Origin: VRUE01 sp963705635
GTDB lineage: Bacteria; Actinomycetota; Thermoleophilia; Solirubrobacterales; 70-9
Reading direction: 5' to 3'
Assembly (NCBI GenBank): GCA_963705635.1
Contig: CAVPKH010000001.1
Coordinates: 1-64,000 of the forward strand
Length of the DNA stretch: 64,000 bases
The notes under the pieces are model-generated. The model was not told the DNA's origin and did no database searches. It saw nothing but the letters and a program-made list of their open reading frames with translations. Shown here piece after piece: positions 19,084 to 26,945 of the stretch (position 1 is its first letter; every line of letters begins with the position of its first letter). A program made the translations under genes and the position numbers.

Positions 19084-19331
19084 CGCATCGCTGCACAAAG
19101 TCGTGTGCAAACCCGCGCGGTTTGCAGCGCCCTACGCGCGTTCGGTCGAGTTAGCGTCACTTGGGCCGCGAGAGCGGCGAGCCGCGGATCGTCCTGCTCC
19201 TCGACGTCGCAGGCGTGCGCAGCGGAAAGGTCAAAAAGATCGGCAACCAGACCGTCGGCACCTCGGCCGACCGAAGCCGTGGCCATAGACTTCGGCGGCG
19301 GCATAGGTTCACAACGAACGGGGGAAACGCC

Positions 19332-20477
19332 ATGTCTCGACTGGGCGAGCGTGCAGGGCGGCGGTGTCGAACGACGATCGGGAGCTTGACGCTGCTTGCG
19401 GCGCTCTTGCTGGTGCTCCCCGCCGCCGCGTCGGCGTGCATCGAAGACGGAGGCGGCGAAGACAGGGCTCCGACGATCGGCGGCGAGCAGGTCAATCCGG
19501 CGACCCTCACCTATCTGGGCGGGACCGTCGTGCTGACCGGCGAAGTCGAAGACGATTGCGGCATCCGCTCGGTCCACGGCGAAATCGTCAACGAAGGCTT
19601 CGCCTCGTTCTTCGAGATGCACCCGGTCGGACCCGGCAGCTTCGTCAACGCGACCCTCTACCAGGGCGAAGCGCAGCTGCCTCCGAACTACCTGGAATCG
19701 CCGCTCTACTACCTCGCGGTCATGGAAGCCGAAGACACCAACGGCTCGATCGAACACGCCTTCTCGGGAGAAATAGAAGTCGCGGCGGCCCCCGCGTTCG
19801 ACGAAGCCCCATACGTCTCGAACGCAACGCTCAGTCCGCGTACGCTTGGTTCGGCGGGCGGACTGGTGACGATCGGCGCCGACGCCACCGACAACCGCTC
19901 CGTCGCCAACGCTTTCGCGATCGTCACCTTGCCCGACAAATCGCAGCGAGAGGTCCCGCTGGAACCGGCGAGCTCTCAACACTTCGAAGGCACCTTCCCA
20001 GCGCCGGCAAACCTCGGCGCGGCACCTGAGGAATATTCCGTGGTCGTCTACGCCGAGGATGACATCGGCCAGACCGGCTCGGAAAGCGCGGGCAGCTTCA
20101 CGGTCGCGGCGCCCGCCGTCCCGCCGCCCAGCGGCGAATTGGTCGTGCGGGGCTCGACGACAAGGTCCTTCGGCCGTGTGAAGGTCAGCCACGCGTCAGC
20201 TAGGCGCCTGGTGGTGTGCAACACAGGCCGCCGTGGGACCGCCCCGGTCGCAGCCTCGATCACCACCTCCGGTGCGCCCTTCTCGATCCGGGGGGCGGTC
20301 GGCGGGAAGATCGAACTCGTCCTGGAACCCAAGGAGACCCGCGCCTTCACGATCGAATTCGAGCCGGCCGCCGCCGGGCCCGCCACCGGCTCGGTGATCG
20401 TCGCCCGCGCGGATGGAGCCCAGCCCTCGGTTTCGGTGAGCCTCACGGGCGTGGGCGTCGAACCGCGCAGGCGTTAG
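19332..20477 (+). CDS. exported protein with a C-terminal ASH/HYDIN-like immunoglobulin domain
   Basis: A 381-residue protein. The ATG at 19,332 follows GGGGGAAACGCC and begins a signal peptide (RRCRTTIGSLTLLAALLLVL, cleavage near ASA). The mature part holds Ig-like segments (TLTYLGGTVVLTGEVEDDCG, and GGLVTIGADATDNRSVANAF), then a stretch that looks like the ASH/choice-of-anchor-D fold: RSFGRVKVSHASARRLVVCN and KETRAFTIEFEPAAAGPATG. Such domains bind proteins or sit on the cell surface. No enzyme motif is seen. It stands alone between purH and tRNA-Lys; the 248 bases before it hold no gene. Confidence 0.7.
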   Translation: MSRLGERAGRRCRTTIGSLTLLAALLLVLPAAASACIEDGGGEDRAPTIGGEQVNPATLTYLGGTVVLTGEVEDDCGIRSVHGEIVNEGFASFFEMHPVGPGSFVNATLYQGEAQLPPNYLESPLYYLAVMEAEDTNGSIEHAFSGEIEVAAAPAFDEAPYVSNATLSPRTLGSAGGLVTIGADATDNRSVANAFAIVTLPDKSQREVPLEPASSQHFEGTFPAPANLGAAPEEYSVVVYAEDDIGQTGSESAGSFTVAAPAVPPPSGELVVRGSTTRSFGRVKVSHASARRLVVCNTGRRGTAPVAASITTSGAPFSIRGAVGGKIELVLEPKETRAFTIEFEPAAAGPATGSVIVARADGAQPSVSVSLTGVGVEPRRR

Positions 20478-20486
20478 CCGTCAAAT

Positions 20487-20559
20487 GCCCCCGACCGGAT
20501 TCGAACCGGCGCCGCGCGGCTTAAAAGGCCGCCGCTCTAACCAGCTGAGCTACAGGGGC
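20487..20559 (-). tRNA. tRNA-Lys (TTT)
   Basis: Acceptor GCCCCTG pairs with CGGGGGC; the anticodon stem GCGGC/GCCGC encloses CTTTTAA (anticodon TTT); the T arm has GGTTCGAATCC. The discriminator is A and no CCA is encoded. Confidence 0.93.
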
Positions 20560-20604
20560 GCGGCCGTCAATGGTAGAGGGGCGCCGGCTGCTCTGCGCTT
20601 GCGG

Positions 20605-21576
20605 TCAGGAAAGTTCGGGCAGGCCCTGCTCGGGGGTCGATGCCTCAGCGTGGCTGCGGCGGGGGATGCGACCGGCGCCGCGGGCGGCGTGACCGGCCTC
20701 GACTCCGAGGCGCAGGGCGGTGGCCATCGCCACCGGGTCGGCGGCGCCGAAGATCGAGCTCGCCGCCATCACCGCGGCGCAACCGAGCTCCATCGCCAGG
20801 GCCGCGTCGGAGGCGGTGCCGATGCCGGCGTCGAGGATGACCGGCACGGAGGCGCGCTCGGCGATGATCGCGACGTTGTAGGGGTTGAGGACGCCGGCGC
20901 CCGAGCCGATCGGCGAGCCCAGCGGCATCACGGCAGCGCAGCCGGCCTCCTCGAGGCGGCGGGCGAGGATCGGGTCGTCGTTTGTGTAGGGGAGGACGGT
21001 GAAGCCATCGGCGACCAGGGCCTCGGCGGCCTCGAGCAGCTCGACCGCGTCGGGGAAGAGGGTGCGGTCGTCACCGATCACCTCGAGCTTGATCCAGTCG
21101 GTCTCGAAGGCCTCGCGGGCGAGCTGGGCGGTGCGAACGGCGTCACGGGCGGTGTAGCAGCCGGCCGTGTTGGGCAGGGCGAAGAGGCCGAGCCTCTCGA
21201 GCACGTCGAGGACCGAGCCCTTCGCCTCGGGGTCGATTCGGCGCAGGGCGACGGTGACGATCTCCGTGCCGGAGGCCTCGAGCGCCCGCTCCATCTGCTC
21301 CAGCGAGCGGAAGCCCCCGGTGCCGGCGATCAAGCGCGAGGTCCAGGCCCGGCCGCCCAGCTCCCAGCCCTCGGCGCCGCCCTGAATCGCTGCCAGCACC
21401 TCGACCTTGCTGCCCTCGAACAGCGCCGTCGAGGCCCAGGTGCTGCGTGGGGCCACCTCCCCGTCCAAGGCGACGGCGACGCCGCGAGCCCGATCGACGC
21501 CGGCCGCCTCCACCGCATCGGCAAGCATGGCGCCGCCGGGCATCTCCCGCTGCTGGCCGTTGAGCTCGATCCTCAC
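20605..21576 (-). CDS. thiG: ThiS-ThiG fusion: sulfur carrier joined to thiazole synthase
   Basis: One unbroken frame of 323 residues. Residues 1-66 are ThiS-like (RIELNGQQREMPGGAMLADA, ALFEGSKVEVLAAIQGG), and the rest is ThiG: RLIAGTGGFRSLEQMERALE, the Schiff-base lysine region DWIKLEVIGDD, DGFTVLPYTNDDPILARRLE, AAVMPLGSPIGSGAGVLNPY and ILDAGIGTASDAALAMELGC. ThiG makes the thiazole phosphate of thiamine from DXP, dehydroglycine and the ThiS thiocarboxylate. Free ThiS must end in Gly-Gly; here the IQGG is internal, followed by AEGWELGGRAW. The GTG start overlaps the thiO stop (GTGA). The frame also runs open far upstream in another gene's frame, which I take as chance. Confidence 0.85.
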   Translation of the reverse strand: MRIELNGQQREMPGGAMLADAVEAAGVDRARGVAVALDGEVAPRSTWASTALFEGSKVEVLAAIQGGAEGWELGGRAWTSRLIAGTGGFRSLEQMERALEASGTEIVTVALRRIDPEAKGSVLDVLERLGLFALPNTAGCYTARDAVRTAQLAREAFETDWIKLEVIGDDRTLFPDAVELLEAAEALVADGFTVLPYTNDDPILARRLEEAGCAAVMPLGSPIGSGAGVLNPYNVAIIAERASVPVILDAGIGTASDAALAMELGCAAVMAASSIFGAADPVAMATALRLGVEAGHAARGAGRIPRRSHAEASTPEQGLPELS

Positions 21577-22721
21577 CGCGCCGCCCCAATCCCAGCAAGC
21601 CGCGCCGGGTCCGCCGCGGCAACCGCATCGGGCAGCTCGCCGCCGCCGAGGAGCTCCGCTGCCGCGGTGCCGGTCAACGGCGCCAGCAGGATGCCGTTGC
21701 GGTAGTGCCCGCAGGCGAGGATCAGGCCGTCGAGGGCGCCGGGGCCGATCAGCGGCAGGTTGTCGGGCGTGCCCGGGCGCAGGCCGGCCATCGACTCGAC
21801 CAGCTCCATCTCGGCGACGTCGGGCAGCAGCCGATAGGCCTCGCGCAGCAACTCGTGCAGGCCGCCGGCGGTGACCGTGGAGTCGAAGCCGCGCTCCTCG
21901 GTCGTCGCCCCGACGATCAGGCGGCCGTCGGGGCGCGGCACCAGGTAGACGCGCTCTGAGGCGACGATCCGCTCGCAGGGCGCCTCGCCGCCGGGCGCGC
22001 GCAGCTCGACGATCTGCCCCTTGACCGGCCGCACCGGCGGCCGCACCGGCGCGGGCAGCCAAGCCGCGGCGCCGGACCAGGCGCCGGTGGCGAGGACGAT
22101 GGCATCGGCGCGCAGCTCCTCGCCGGAGTCGGTCCTGACGCCCTCGATGCGATCACCGTCGAGCAGCGCGCCGGTGACCTCGACTCCGCTGCGCACCGTT
22201 ACCCCCTCAGCGGCCAGAACCGCGAGCAGCGCCGCGGTCATCCGGCGCGGGTCCACCACCGCCTCCTCCGGCGCGTGGACGCCACCGTTGAAGGACGGCG
22301 TCAGCCCTGGCTCCAGGTCGCGGCAGCGGCGCGGCGGCAGCCACTCGGCGCCGAGGCCGAGCGAGCGCTGCAGGTCGTGGACCCGGCGCAGCTCCGCCGC
22401 CTCATCGCGATCGAGGGCGATGTGCAGGGCGCCATGGCGGGCGTAGCCGGTTGACATTCCGCTCGTCGCCTCCAGCTCGGCGACGAACTCCGGGTAGAGC
22501 TCGGCGGCGGCAACGGTCATCCGCAACAGCTCCGGCTCGCCGAAGGCGAGCTCGCCGATTGGCGCCAGCATCCCGGCGGCGACGCGGGTGGCGCCAGCGG
22601 GTGGCTCAGCGCGATCGACGACGACGACTCGGGCGCCACCCTGCGCCAGGCGCCAGGCGCAGCAGAGGCCGACCGCACCGCCTCCGACGATCACCGCGTC
22701 ATAGCTACCTCTGTCGCTCAA
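21573..22721 (-). CDS. thiO: glycine oxidase ThiO
   Basis: An FAD enzyme that oxidises glycine to the iminoglycine used by ThiG. The N-terminal FAD motif is AVIVGGGAVGLCCAWRLAQG; further family stretches are ARHGALHIALDRDEAAELRR, PVKGQIVELRAPGG, GRLIVGATTEERGFDSTVTA and the C-terminal GLRPGTPDNLPLIGP and GHYRNGILLAPLTG. I place the start at TTG 22,721, five bases after GGAGG. An ATG at 22,739 lies inside the conserved thi-box of the riboswitch and would put the ribosome-binding site within the coding region. About 382 residues. Confidence 0.92.
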   Translation of the reverse strand: MSDRGSYDAVIVGGGAVGLCCAWRLAQGGARVVVVDRAEPPAGATRVAAGMLAPIGELAFGEPELLRMTVAAAELYPEFVAELEATSGMSTGYARHGALHIALDRDEAAELRRVHDLQRSLGLGAEWLPPRRCRDLEPGLTPSFNGGVHAPEEAVVDPRRMTAALLAVLAAEGVTVRSGVEVTGALLDGDRIEGVRTDSGEELRADAIVLATGAWSGAAAWLPAPVRPPVRPVKGQIVELRAPGGEAPCERIVASERVYLVPRPDGRLIVGATTEERGFDSTVTAGGLHELLREAYRLLPDVAEMELVESMAGLRPGTPDNLPLIGPGALDGLILACGHYRNGILLAPLTGTAAAELLGGGELPDAVAAADPARLAGIGAAR

Positions 22722-22725
22722 TCTT

Positions 22726-22832
22726 GCCTCCGCCGGCATTACCCGGATCAGGTCCAGACGGTCGGTGGCCTCGTAGCCACCCTCTCAGCCATGGCATCGC
22801 CGATGCCGTGGGCTCCCGTACCTCTCCGATGC
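22726..22832 (-). promoter_or_regulatory. TPP riboswitch (thi box)
   Basis: On the minus strand the core reads GGCTGAGAGGG, then ACCTGATCCGGGTAATGCCG, both universal parts of the TPP aptamer, with pairing arms (GGTGGC/GCCACC; GGCATCGGCGATGCC) between and before them. The aptamer ends in GGCGGAGG, so the ribosome-binding site of thiO lies inside or against helix P1: TPP binding would hide it and stop translation of thiO-thiS-thiG. Confidence 0.93.
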
Positions 22833-22859
22833 TACCCCTCCCATGACGGCAACCGGGGG

Positions 22860-22903
22860 GTGTCTGACCTTAAGGGTCCTATGGAACCCCTTAGGTCAGA
22901 CAC
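22860..22903. repeat. hairpin repeat between the riboswitch and thiE
   Basis: GTGTCTGACCTTAAGGG pairs with CCCCTTAGGTCAGACAC around the loop TCCTATGGAA, with one bulged base. It lies in the divergent thiO/thiE gap and may be a small palindromic repeat; a terminator role is unlikely because both genes start here. Confidence 0.6.
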
Positions 22904-22923
22904 GTCTCGGCGATAATCGGGGG

Positions 22924-23610
22924 GTGAGCCTCGCTCAACCCGACGCCAAGGGACCGCTGCGCCGCGAGCGGCTGCGTACCGCGCGGCTCTACTTCTGCTG
23001 CGACGCGCGACCGCACGGCGAGGATCCCGAGCCGCTGCTGCGGGCTGCATTGCGGGGCGGCGTCGACATCGTCCAGCTGCGCGAGAAGTCACTGCCGCGA
23101 CGCGAGATCGAGCTTGCCGCGCTCACCTTCCGCCGCCTCTGCGACACCCACAGCGCCCTCTTCATCGTCAACGACGACCCCGACCTGGCCCGCGCCTGCG
23201 ACGCCGACGGCGTCCACGTCGGCCAGGGGGACATGGCGGCATCCGCGGTGCGCGAGGCCGTCGGGCCCGACGCGATCCTCGGGCTGTCGACTCACTCGCA
23301 GGCGCAGATCGCTGCCTCCGCGGAGCAGCCGGTGGACTACATCAGCGCCGGCCCGATCTGGGAGACGCCGACGAAGCAGGGCCGCCCCGCAGTCGGCCTC
23401 GAGCTGATCGCCAACGCGGCCGCCAATGCGGCCCACCCCTTCTTCGCGATCGGCGGCATCGACGCGGGCAACGCGGCCCAGGTCGTCGCAGCCGGGGCGC
23501 GACGGCTGTGCGTGGTGCGGGCGATCCGCGACGCCGAGGATCCCGCCGCCGCGGCCGAACGGCTGCGCAGCTCCTTCGCCGAGGCCGGGGACGTGGCGCC
23601 GGGTGGCTGA
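22924..23610 (+). CDS. thiE: thiamine-phosphate synthase (ThiE)
   Basis: Joins HMP pyrophosphate and thiazole phosphate to thiamine phosphate. The TIM-barrel protein shows GGVDIVQLREKSLPRREIEL, ALFIVNDDPDLARACDADGV, HVGQGDM, LGLSTHS, DYISAGPIWETPTKQGRPAV and FFAIGGIDAGNAAQVVAAGA, all ThiE signatures. I chose the GTG at 22,924, after a G-rich stretch, because the frame upstream reads through the hairpin repeat. About 228 residues. It is divergent from thiO, so the cluster holds the thiazole branch and the coupling enzyme but no thiC or thiD in view. No riboswitch is seen on its own strand. Confidence 0.92.
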   Translation: MSLAQPDAKGPLRRERLRTARLYFCCDARPHGEDPEPLLRAALRGGVDIVQLREKSLPRREIELAALTFRRLCDTHSALFIVNDDPDLARACDADGVHVGQGDMAASAVREAVGPDAILGLSTHSQAQIAASAEQPVDYISAGPIWETPTKQGRPAVGLELIANAAANAAHPFFAIGGIDAGNAAQVVAAGARRLCVVRAIRDAEDPAAAAERLRSSFAEAGDVAPGG

Positions 23611-24106
23611 GCAGCCGCGCAAGCGCAAGGAGCGCGGGCCTGCGCTCACCCCGCGAGAGCGGATGGAGCGCGGCTACGCGAAAGCGGAGGAGCGCAACCA
23701 GCAAGCGCGCGAGGCGCTGGTGCCGCTGGCTCAGGGCGAGCGGCCGCTGGTGGTGTCGATCGGCGCCGTGGTCGCGGCCCTGGTCGCCGCTTCGATCGTG
23801 ATCGGCTACCTCGCCGGCACCGAGGTCAACGGCGAGAAACCGAAACTCGTCCAGGTGCTGGCGCCGGCCCTGCTGATGGGGATCATGGCCTGGGGCATGT
23901 GGCGGGCCCGCTACTGGGCCGTGCTCGGCTTCCAGCTGATCCTCGTCTTCCTCATCTTCAGCGCCGTCTACGGCCTAGCCCTGCAGGCGGCGACGGTCAC
24001 CCAGGTGCTGGCGACCCTCGCCCTGCTCGCCGTCGCCGGCAGCTTCTTCTACTTCATGGTCAAGGCGATGGCGCGGATCCAGATGCCGACTCGAAATCCC
24101 GACTAG
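23603..24106 (+). CDS. small integral membrane protein, function unknown
   Basis: A GTG start overlaps the thiE stop by 8 bases, so it is co-translated. About 167 residues: a charged N-terminus rich in Arg, Lys and Glu (RKRKERGPALTPRERMERGY), then four membrane segments, including PLVVSIGAVVAALVAASIVI, LAPALLMGIMAWGMWRARYW, FQLILVFLIFSAVYGLALQA and LATLALLAVAGSFFYFMVKA. No family recognised; similar small membrane proteins are common in high-GC actinobacteria. Confidence 0.7.
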   Translation: MAEQPRKRKERGPALTPRERMERGYAKAEERNQQAREALVPLAQGERPLVVSIGAVVAALVAASIVIGYLAGTEVNGEKPKLVQVLAPALLMGIMAWGMWRARYWAVLGFQLILVFLIFSAVYGLALQAATVTQVLATLALLAVAGSFFYFMVKAMARIQMPTRNPD

Positions 24107-24220
24107 CGAGCGTCACGATCTGATTCTTCGGCGGGCGGGGCCGGTCTGGCGAGCGCTGCCGCGCCCGGGCGCGAAGCGGAGGAAGTGGCAGGCGATCTCG
24201 GTTCTATAGGCTCAGCCTCA

Positions 24221-25588
24221 GTGGCTGATTCTTACGATGTGATCGTCATTGGCGGGGGTCCCGGCGGCTACGTCGCCGCGATCCGCGCGGCCCAGCTGGG
24301 CAAGAAGACCGCGGTCGTCGAGCGCGACAAGCCCGGCGGCCGCTGCCTCAACTACGCCTGCATCCCGGCCAAGACCGTGCTGCGCAGCGCCGAGATCTAC
24401 CACCAGGCGAGCGACAGCGCCGAGCTCGGCGTCGTCGCCAAGGACGTCTCGATCGACTGGGAGGCGCTGGGCAAGCGCCGCGCCAACGTCTCGGAGTCGC
24501 TTTCGAACGGCGTCAAGATGCTCTGGGAGAAGAACAAGATCGCCCTGATCGAGGGCGAGGGGTCGCTCACCGCCGAGGGCAAGGTCAAGGTCGGCGACGA
24601 GGCCTACGAGGCCGGCACGATCGTGCTGGCGACCGGGTCAGCGGCGCTGCCGATCCCCGGAGTCGAGTTCGGCGGACGCGTCGTCGACACCTGGGGCGCC
24701 TGGTCACTGCCCGAGCAGCCGCAGAAGATCGCCGTCGTCGGCGCCGGCGCCTCGGGCTGCGAGATCGCCTCCGCCTACGGACGCTTCGGCACCGAGGTGC
24801 TGCTGATCGAGATGCTCGACCAGATCCTCCCCGCCGAGGACAAGGACATGGCCAGGGTCGTCGAGCGCGCCTTCAAGAAGCAGAACATCACGATCTCCAC
24901 CGGCACCCCGGTCGAGAACGTCGAGGCCGGCGAGAAGTCGGTCAAGCTCACCTACGGGGACAACTCGACCGAGGTCGACTACCTCTGCATCGCCGGTGGC
25001 CGCAGCGCCGACGTCGAGGGGCTCGGCCTCGCCGAGGCGGGCGTCGAGCTGGAGGAGAACGGCAAGATCAAGGTCGACGAGTACCAGCGCACCTCGAATC
25101 CCAAGGTCTACGCGATCGGCGATCTCGTCAACCCCAAGGCGCTCGCCCACAAGGCTTCCGAGGAGGGCGTGGTCGCGGTCGAGCACGCCGCCGGCGCGCC
25201 GACCCACCCGGTCGACCAGAACCTCGTCGCCGGGGCGACCTTCTGCCAGCCGCAGGTGGCCAGCGTCGGCCTCACCGAGGCGGCGGCGAAGGAGGCTGGG
25301 CACGACGTCAAGGTCGGCAAGCAGAAGCTCGGCGGCGTCGGCGGCGCCACGGTCTACGACGACAAAGACGGCCTGGTCAAGCTCGTCGTCGACTCGAAGT
25401 ACGGCGAGATCCTCGGCGCCCACATCGTCGGCAACCGCGCCTGCGACATGATCGCCGAGCTGGTCGCGACGATGGCGCTCGAGGGTGGCTACCAGGAGCT
25501 GGCCCGGGTCGCCCACCCCCACCCGACGATCTCCGAGGCGATTCTCGACGCCGCCCGGGCGGTCGACGGCTGGGCGATCCACGCCTGA
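24221..25588 (+). CDS. lpdA: dihydrolipoamide dehydrogenase (E3)
   Basis: Reoxidises dihydrolipoyl groups of the 2-oxo-acid dehydrogenase complexes with NAD+. FAD motif DVIVIGGGPGGYVAAIRAAQ; redox-active disulfide in GGRCLNYACIPAK; NAD motif KIAVVGAGASGCEIASAYGR; second FAD motif NPKVYAIGDLV; C-terminal active-site His-Glu HPHPTISEAI. I chose the GTG at 24,221 (VADSYDV) because residues before it do not match the family; a GTG at 24,185 is the longer choice. Length 455. It lies 1.4 kb upstream of the E1-E2 genes and likely serves them. Confidence 0.92.
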   Translation: MADSYDVIVIGGGPGGYVAAIRAAQLGKKTAVVERDKPGGRCLNYACIPAKTVLRSAEIYHQASDSAELGVVAKDVSIDWEALGKRRANVSESLSNGVKMLWEKNKIALIEGEGSLTAEGKVKVGDEAYEAGTIVLATGSAALPIPGVEFGGRVVDTWGAWSLPEQPQKIAVVGAGASGCEIASAYGRFGTEVLLIEMLDQILPAEDKDMARVVERAFKKQNITISTGTPVENVEAGEKSVKLTYGDNSTEVDYLCIAGGRSADVEGLGLAEAGVELEENGKIKVDEYQRTSNPKVYAIGDLVNPKALAHKASEEGVVAVEHAAGAPTHPVDQNLVAGATFCQPQVASVGLTEAAAKEAGHDVKVGKQKLGGVGGATVYDDKDGLVKLVVDSKYGEILGAHIVGNRACDMIAELVATMALEGGYQELARVAHPHPTISEAILDAARAVDGWAIHA

Positions 25589-25601
25589 GCAACAGGCGGC
25601 C

Positions 25602-26021
25602 TCAGTGGCTGGGTGGCAACTCGATCGTTTCAATATCGAGAGCGGCCGCGACGGTTAGGACATCCCCGTCTGAGCTGGCGATCCTGTCTCCAGATCGAGC
25701 GGCAGCCAAAAGAACCACGTCGGCAAGCGAGAGTGCCCGCGTGGCGCGGTGATAGTGATCGAAGCGAATTTCAGCGGCCCTGCGGGCAAGGCCGGCGTCA
25801 ACGGCAATCGGCTCTATAGGACCCTCAAAGAGTGGTTCAACGACCTCAGCGACTCGGCTGGCAGCAAGCCCTTCGCGCCTGGTGGAGATGTCGTATACCT
25901 CGATGAGGTTGGCTGCCGTCATCGCGGTGTTGCCCTCCCGAAGAAGACCTAGCACCGGCTTCTGCGCGGGCTCTCCGAGAATCACCGCGACGAGTGCATT
26001 GGCGTCCAGCAGCGTTCTCAC
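25602..26021 (-). CDS. vapC: VapC-type PIN-domain toxin
   Basis: A 139-residue PIN ribonuclease. The acidic metal ligands are in TLLDANALVAVILGE (Asp), ANLIEVYD (Glu), LSLADVVLLAAARS (Asp) and IASSDGDVL (Asp). Such toxins cut tRNA or rRNA when freed from their antitoxin. The GTG start overlaps the stop of the antitoxin gene, the normal order for VapBC. It ends 13 bases after the lpdA stop, in convergent orientation. Confidence 0.88.
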   Translation of the reverse strand: MRTLLDANALVAVILGEPAQKPVLGLLREGNTAMTAANLIEVYDISTRREGLAASRVAEVVEPLFEGPIEPIAVDAGLARRAAEIRFDHYHRATRALSLADVVLLAAARSGDRIASSDGDVLTVAAALDIETIELPPSH

Positions 26022-26290
26022 AGGCCGTACTTGCGCTCTTCGATTTCCTGTTCTGCTTCGCGCTCTTCGCGGCGAATCGTGTCCAGGCCCAAGCCGCGAC
26101 CCTCGCCCGCGAACGCCCCAGCCGCGGCGGCGATCGGGTCGTCGGGAGCGGGCTTGAGGACGATCTGGTCGCCCTGGTCGTCGAGCGTTACCGTCGTCGT
26201 CCCCCAGCGCTTGCGAATCGGCGCCGGGATCGAGACCTGTCCGCCCTTGCTGATTTTCATGCGTTTCTTCATGAGCATTGAAATTACCAT
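26018..26290 (-). CDS. vapB: VapB/AbrB-type antitoxin (SpoVT-AbrB fold)
   Basis: About 90 residues. The N-terminal swapped-hairpin DNA-binding domain reads MKISKGGQVSIPAPIRKRWG and VTLDDQGDQIVLKPA; the C-terminal part (EREAEQEIEERKYGL) is the helical toxin-binding tail. I chose ATG 26,290, six bases after GAGTGAGG; ATGs at 26,302, 26,278 and 26,260 also exist. It should neutralise the toxin and repress its own operon. Confidence 0.85.
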   Translation of the reverse strand: MVISMLMKKRMKISKGGQVSIPAPIRKRWGTTTVTLDDQGDQIVLKPAPDDPIAAAAGAFAGEGRGLGLDTIRREEREAEQEIEERKYGL

Positions 26291-26337
26291 GAGATACCTC
26301 ACTCCTCGGCCTCTTCATGCCCGCATAAGGTCCCTAG

Positions 26338-26934
26338 ATGGCCGATCTCTCCCCCCCGGCAACCTTTTACTTCGATCTCGGCTCGCCCTACGCGTACCTG
26401 ACCGCAGAGCGGATCAGCGGGCTCTTCAACGAGGCCGGGCTGGGGCAGCCCGAGTGGCAGCCGGTCCTGCTTGGCGGGCTCTTCCGCACCTTTGACCGGG
26501 ACTCCTGGTCGAAGGGGCCCGGACGGGACGAGGGGATCGCCGAGATCGAGCGGCGCGCCGCGGCGCGGGGGCTGCCGCCGATCGTCTGGCCCGAGCCCTG
26601 GCCCGGCAACACGCTCTTCGCGATGCGGGTCGCCACCTTCGCCAAGCAGACCGGCCGCACCGTCTCCTTCGCCCTCGCCGCCTTCCGCCAGGCCTTCGCC
26701 GCCGGCGCCGACCTCTCCGAGCCCGACAACGTGCTGATCGCAGCCGCTGCCTGCGAGCTGCATCCCAACGCTCTGCTCAAGGCGGTCGAGACCGAGATCG
26801 TCAAGAACGCCCTGCGCCAGGCCACGGATTCGGCAGCCGAGCTGGGCGTCTTCGGGGTCCCGTCGCTGGTCGTGGACGGCGAGGTCTTCTGGGGCGACGA
26901 CAGACTCGAAGAGGCGGTCTCGGCGGCAAGCTAA
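26338..26934 (+). CDS. DsbA-family protein, 2-hydroxychromene-2-carboxylate isomerase-like
   Basis: A 198-residue thioredoxin-fold protein. It starts TFYFDLGSPYAYLTAERISG, where the serine stands in place of the CxxC of DsbA, as in 2-hydroxychromene-2-carboxylate isomerase and kappa-class glutathione transferases; the cis-proline region is VFGVPSLVVDGEVFWGDDRL. The insert of helices (GNTLFAMRVATFAKQTG, AAFRQAFAAGADL) is typical. The true substrate is unknown; many actinobacterial members are not tied to naphthalene breakdown. It sits 11 bases before pdhA and may share its transcript. Confidence 0.75.
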   Translation: MADLSPPATFYFDLGSPYAYLTAERISGLFNEAGLGQPEWQPVLLGGLFRTFDRDSWSKGPGRDEGIAEIERRAAARGLPPIVWPEPWPGNTLFAMRVATFAKQTGRTVSFALAAFRQAFAAGADLSEPDNVLIAAAACELHPNALLKAVETEIVKNALRQATDSAAELGVFGVPSLVVDGEVFWGDDRLEEAVSAAS

Positions 26935-26945
26935 GGTCAGGTCGA

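Noticed and set aside
21577..22062. Upstream extension of the ThiS-ThiG frame
   Set aside because: Arg-rich shadow of thiO. The GTG at 21,576 overlaps the thiO stop and starts exactly at the ThiS domain.
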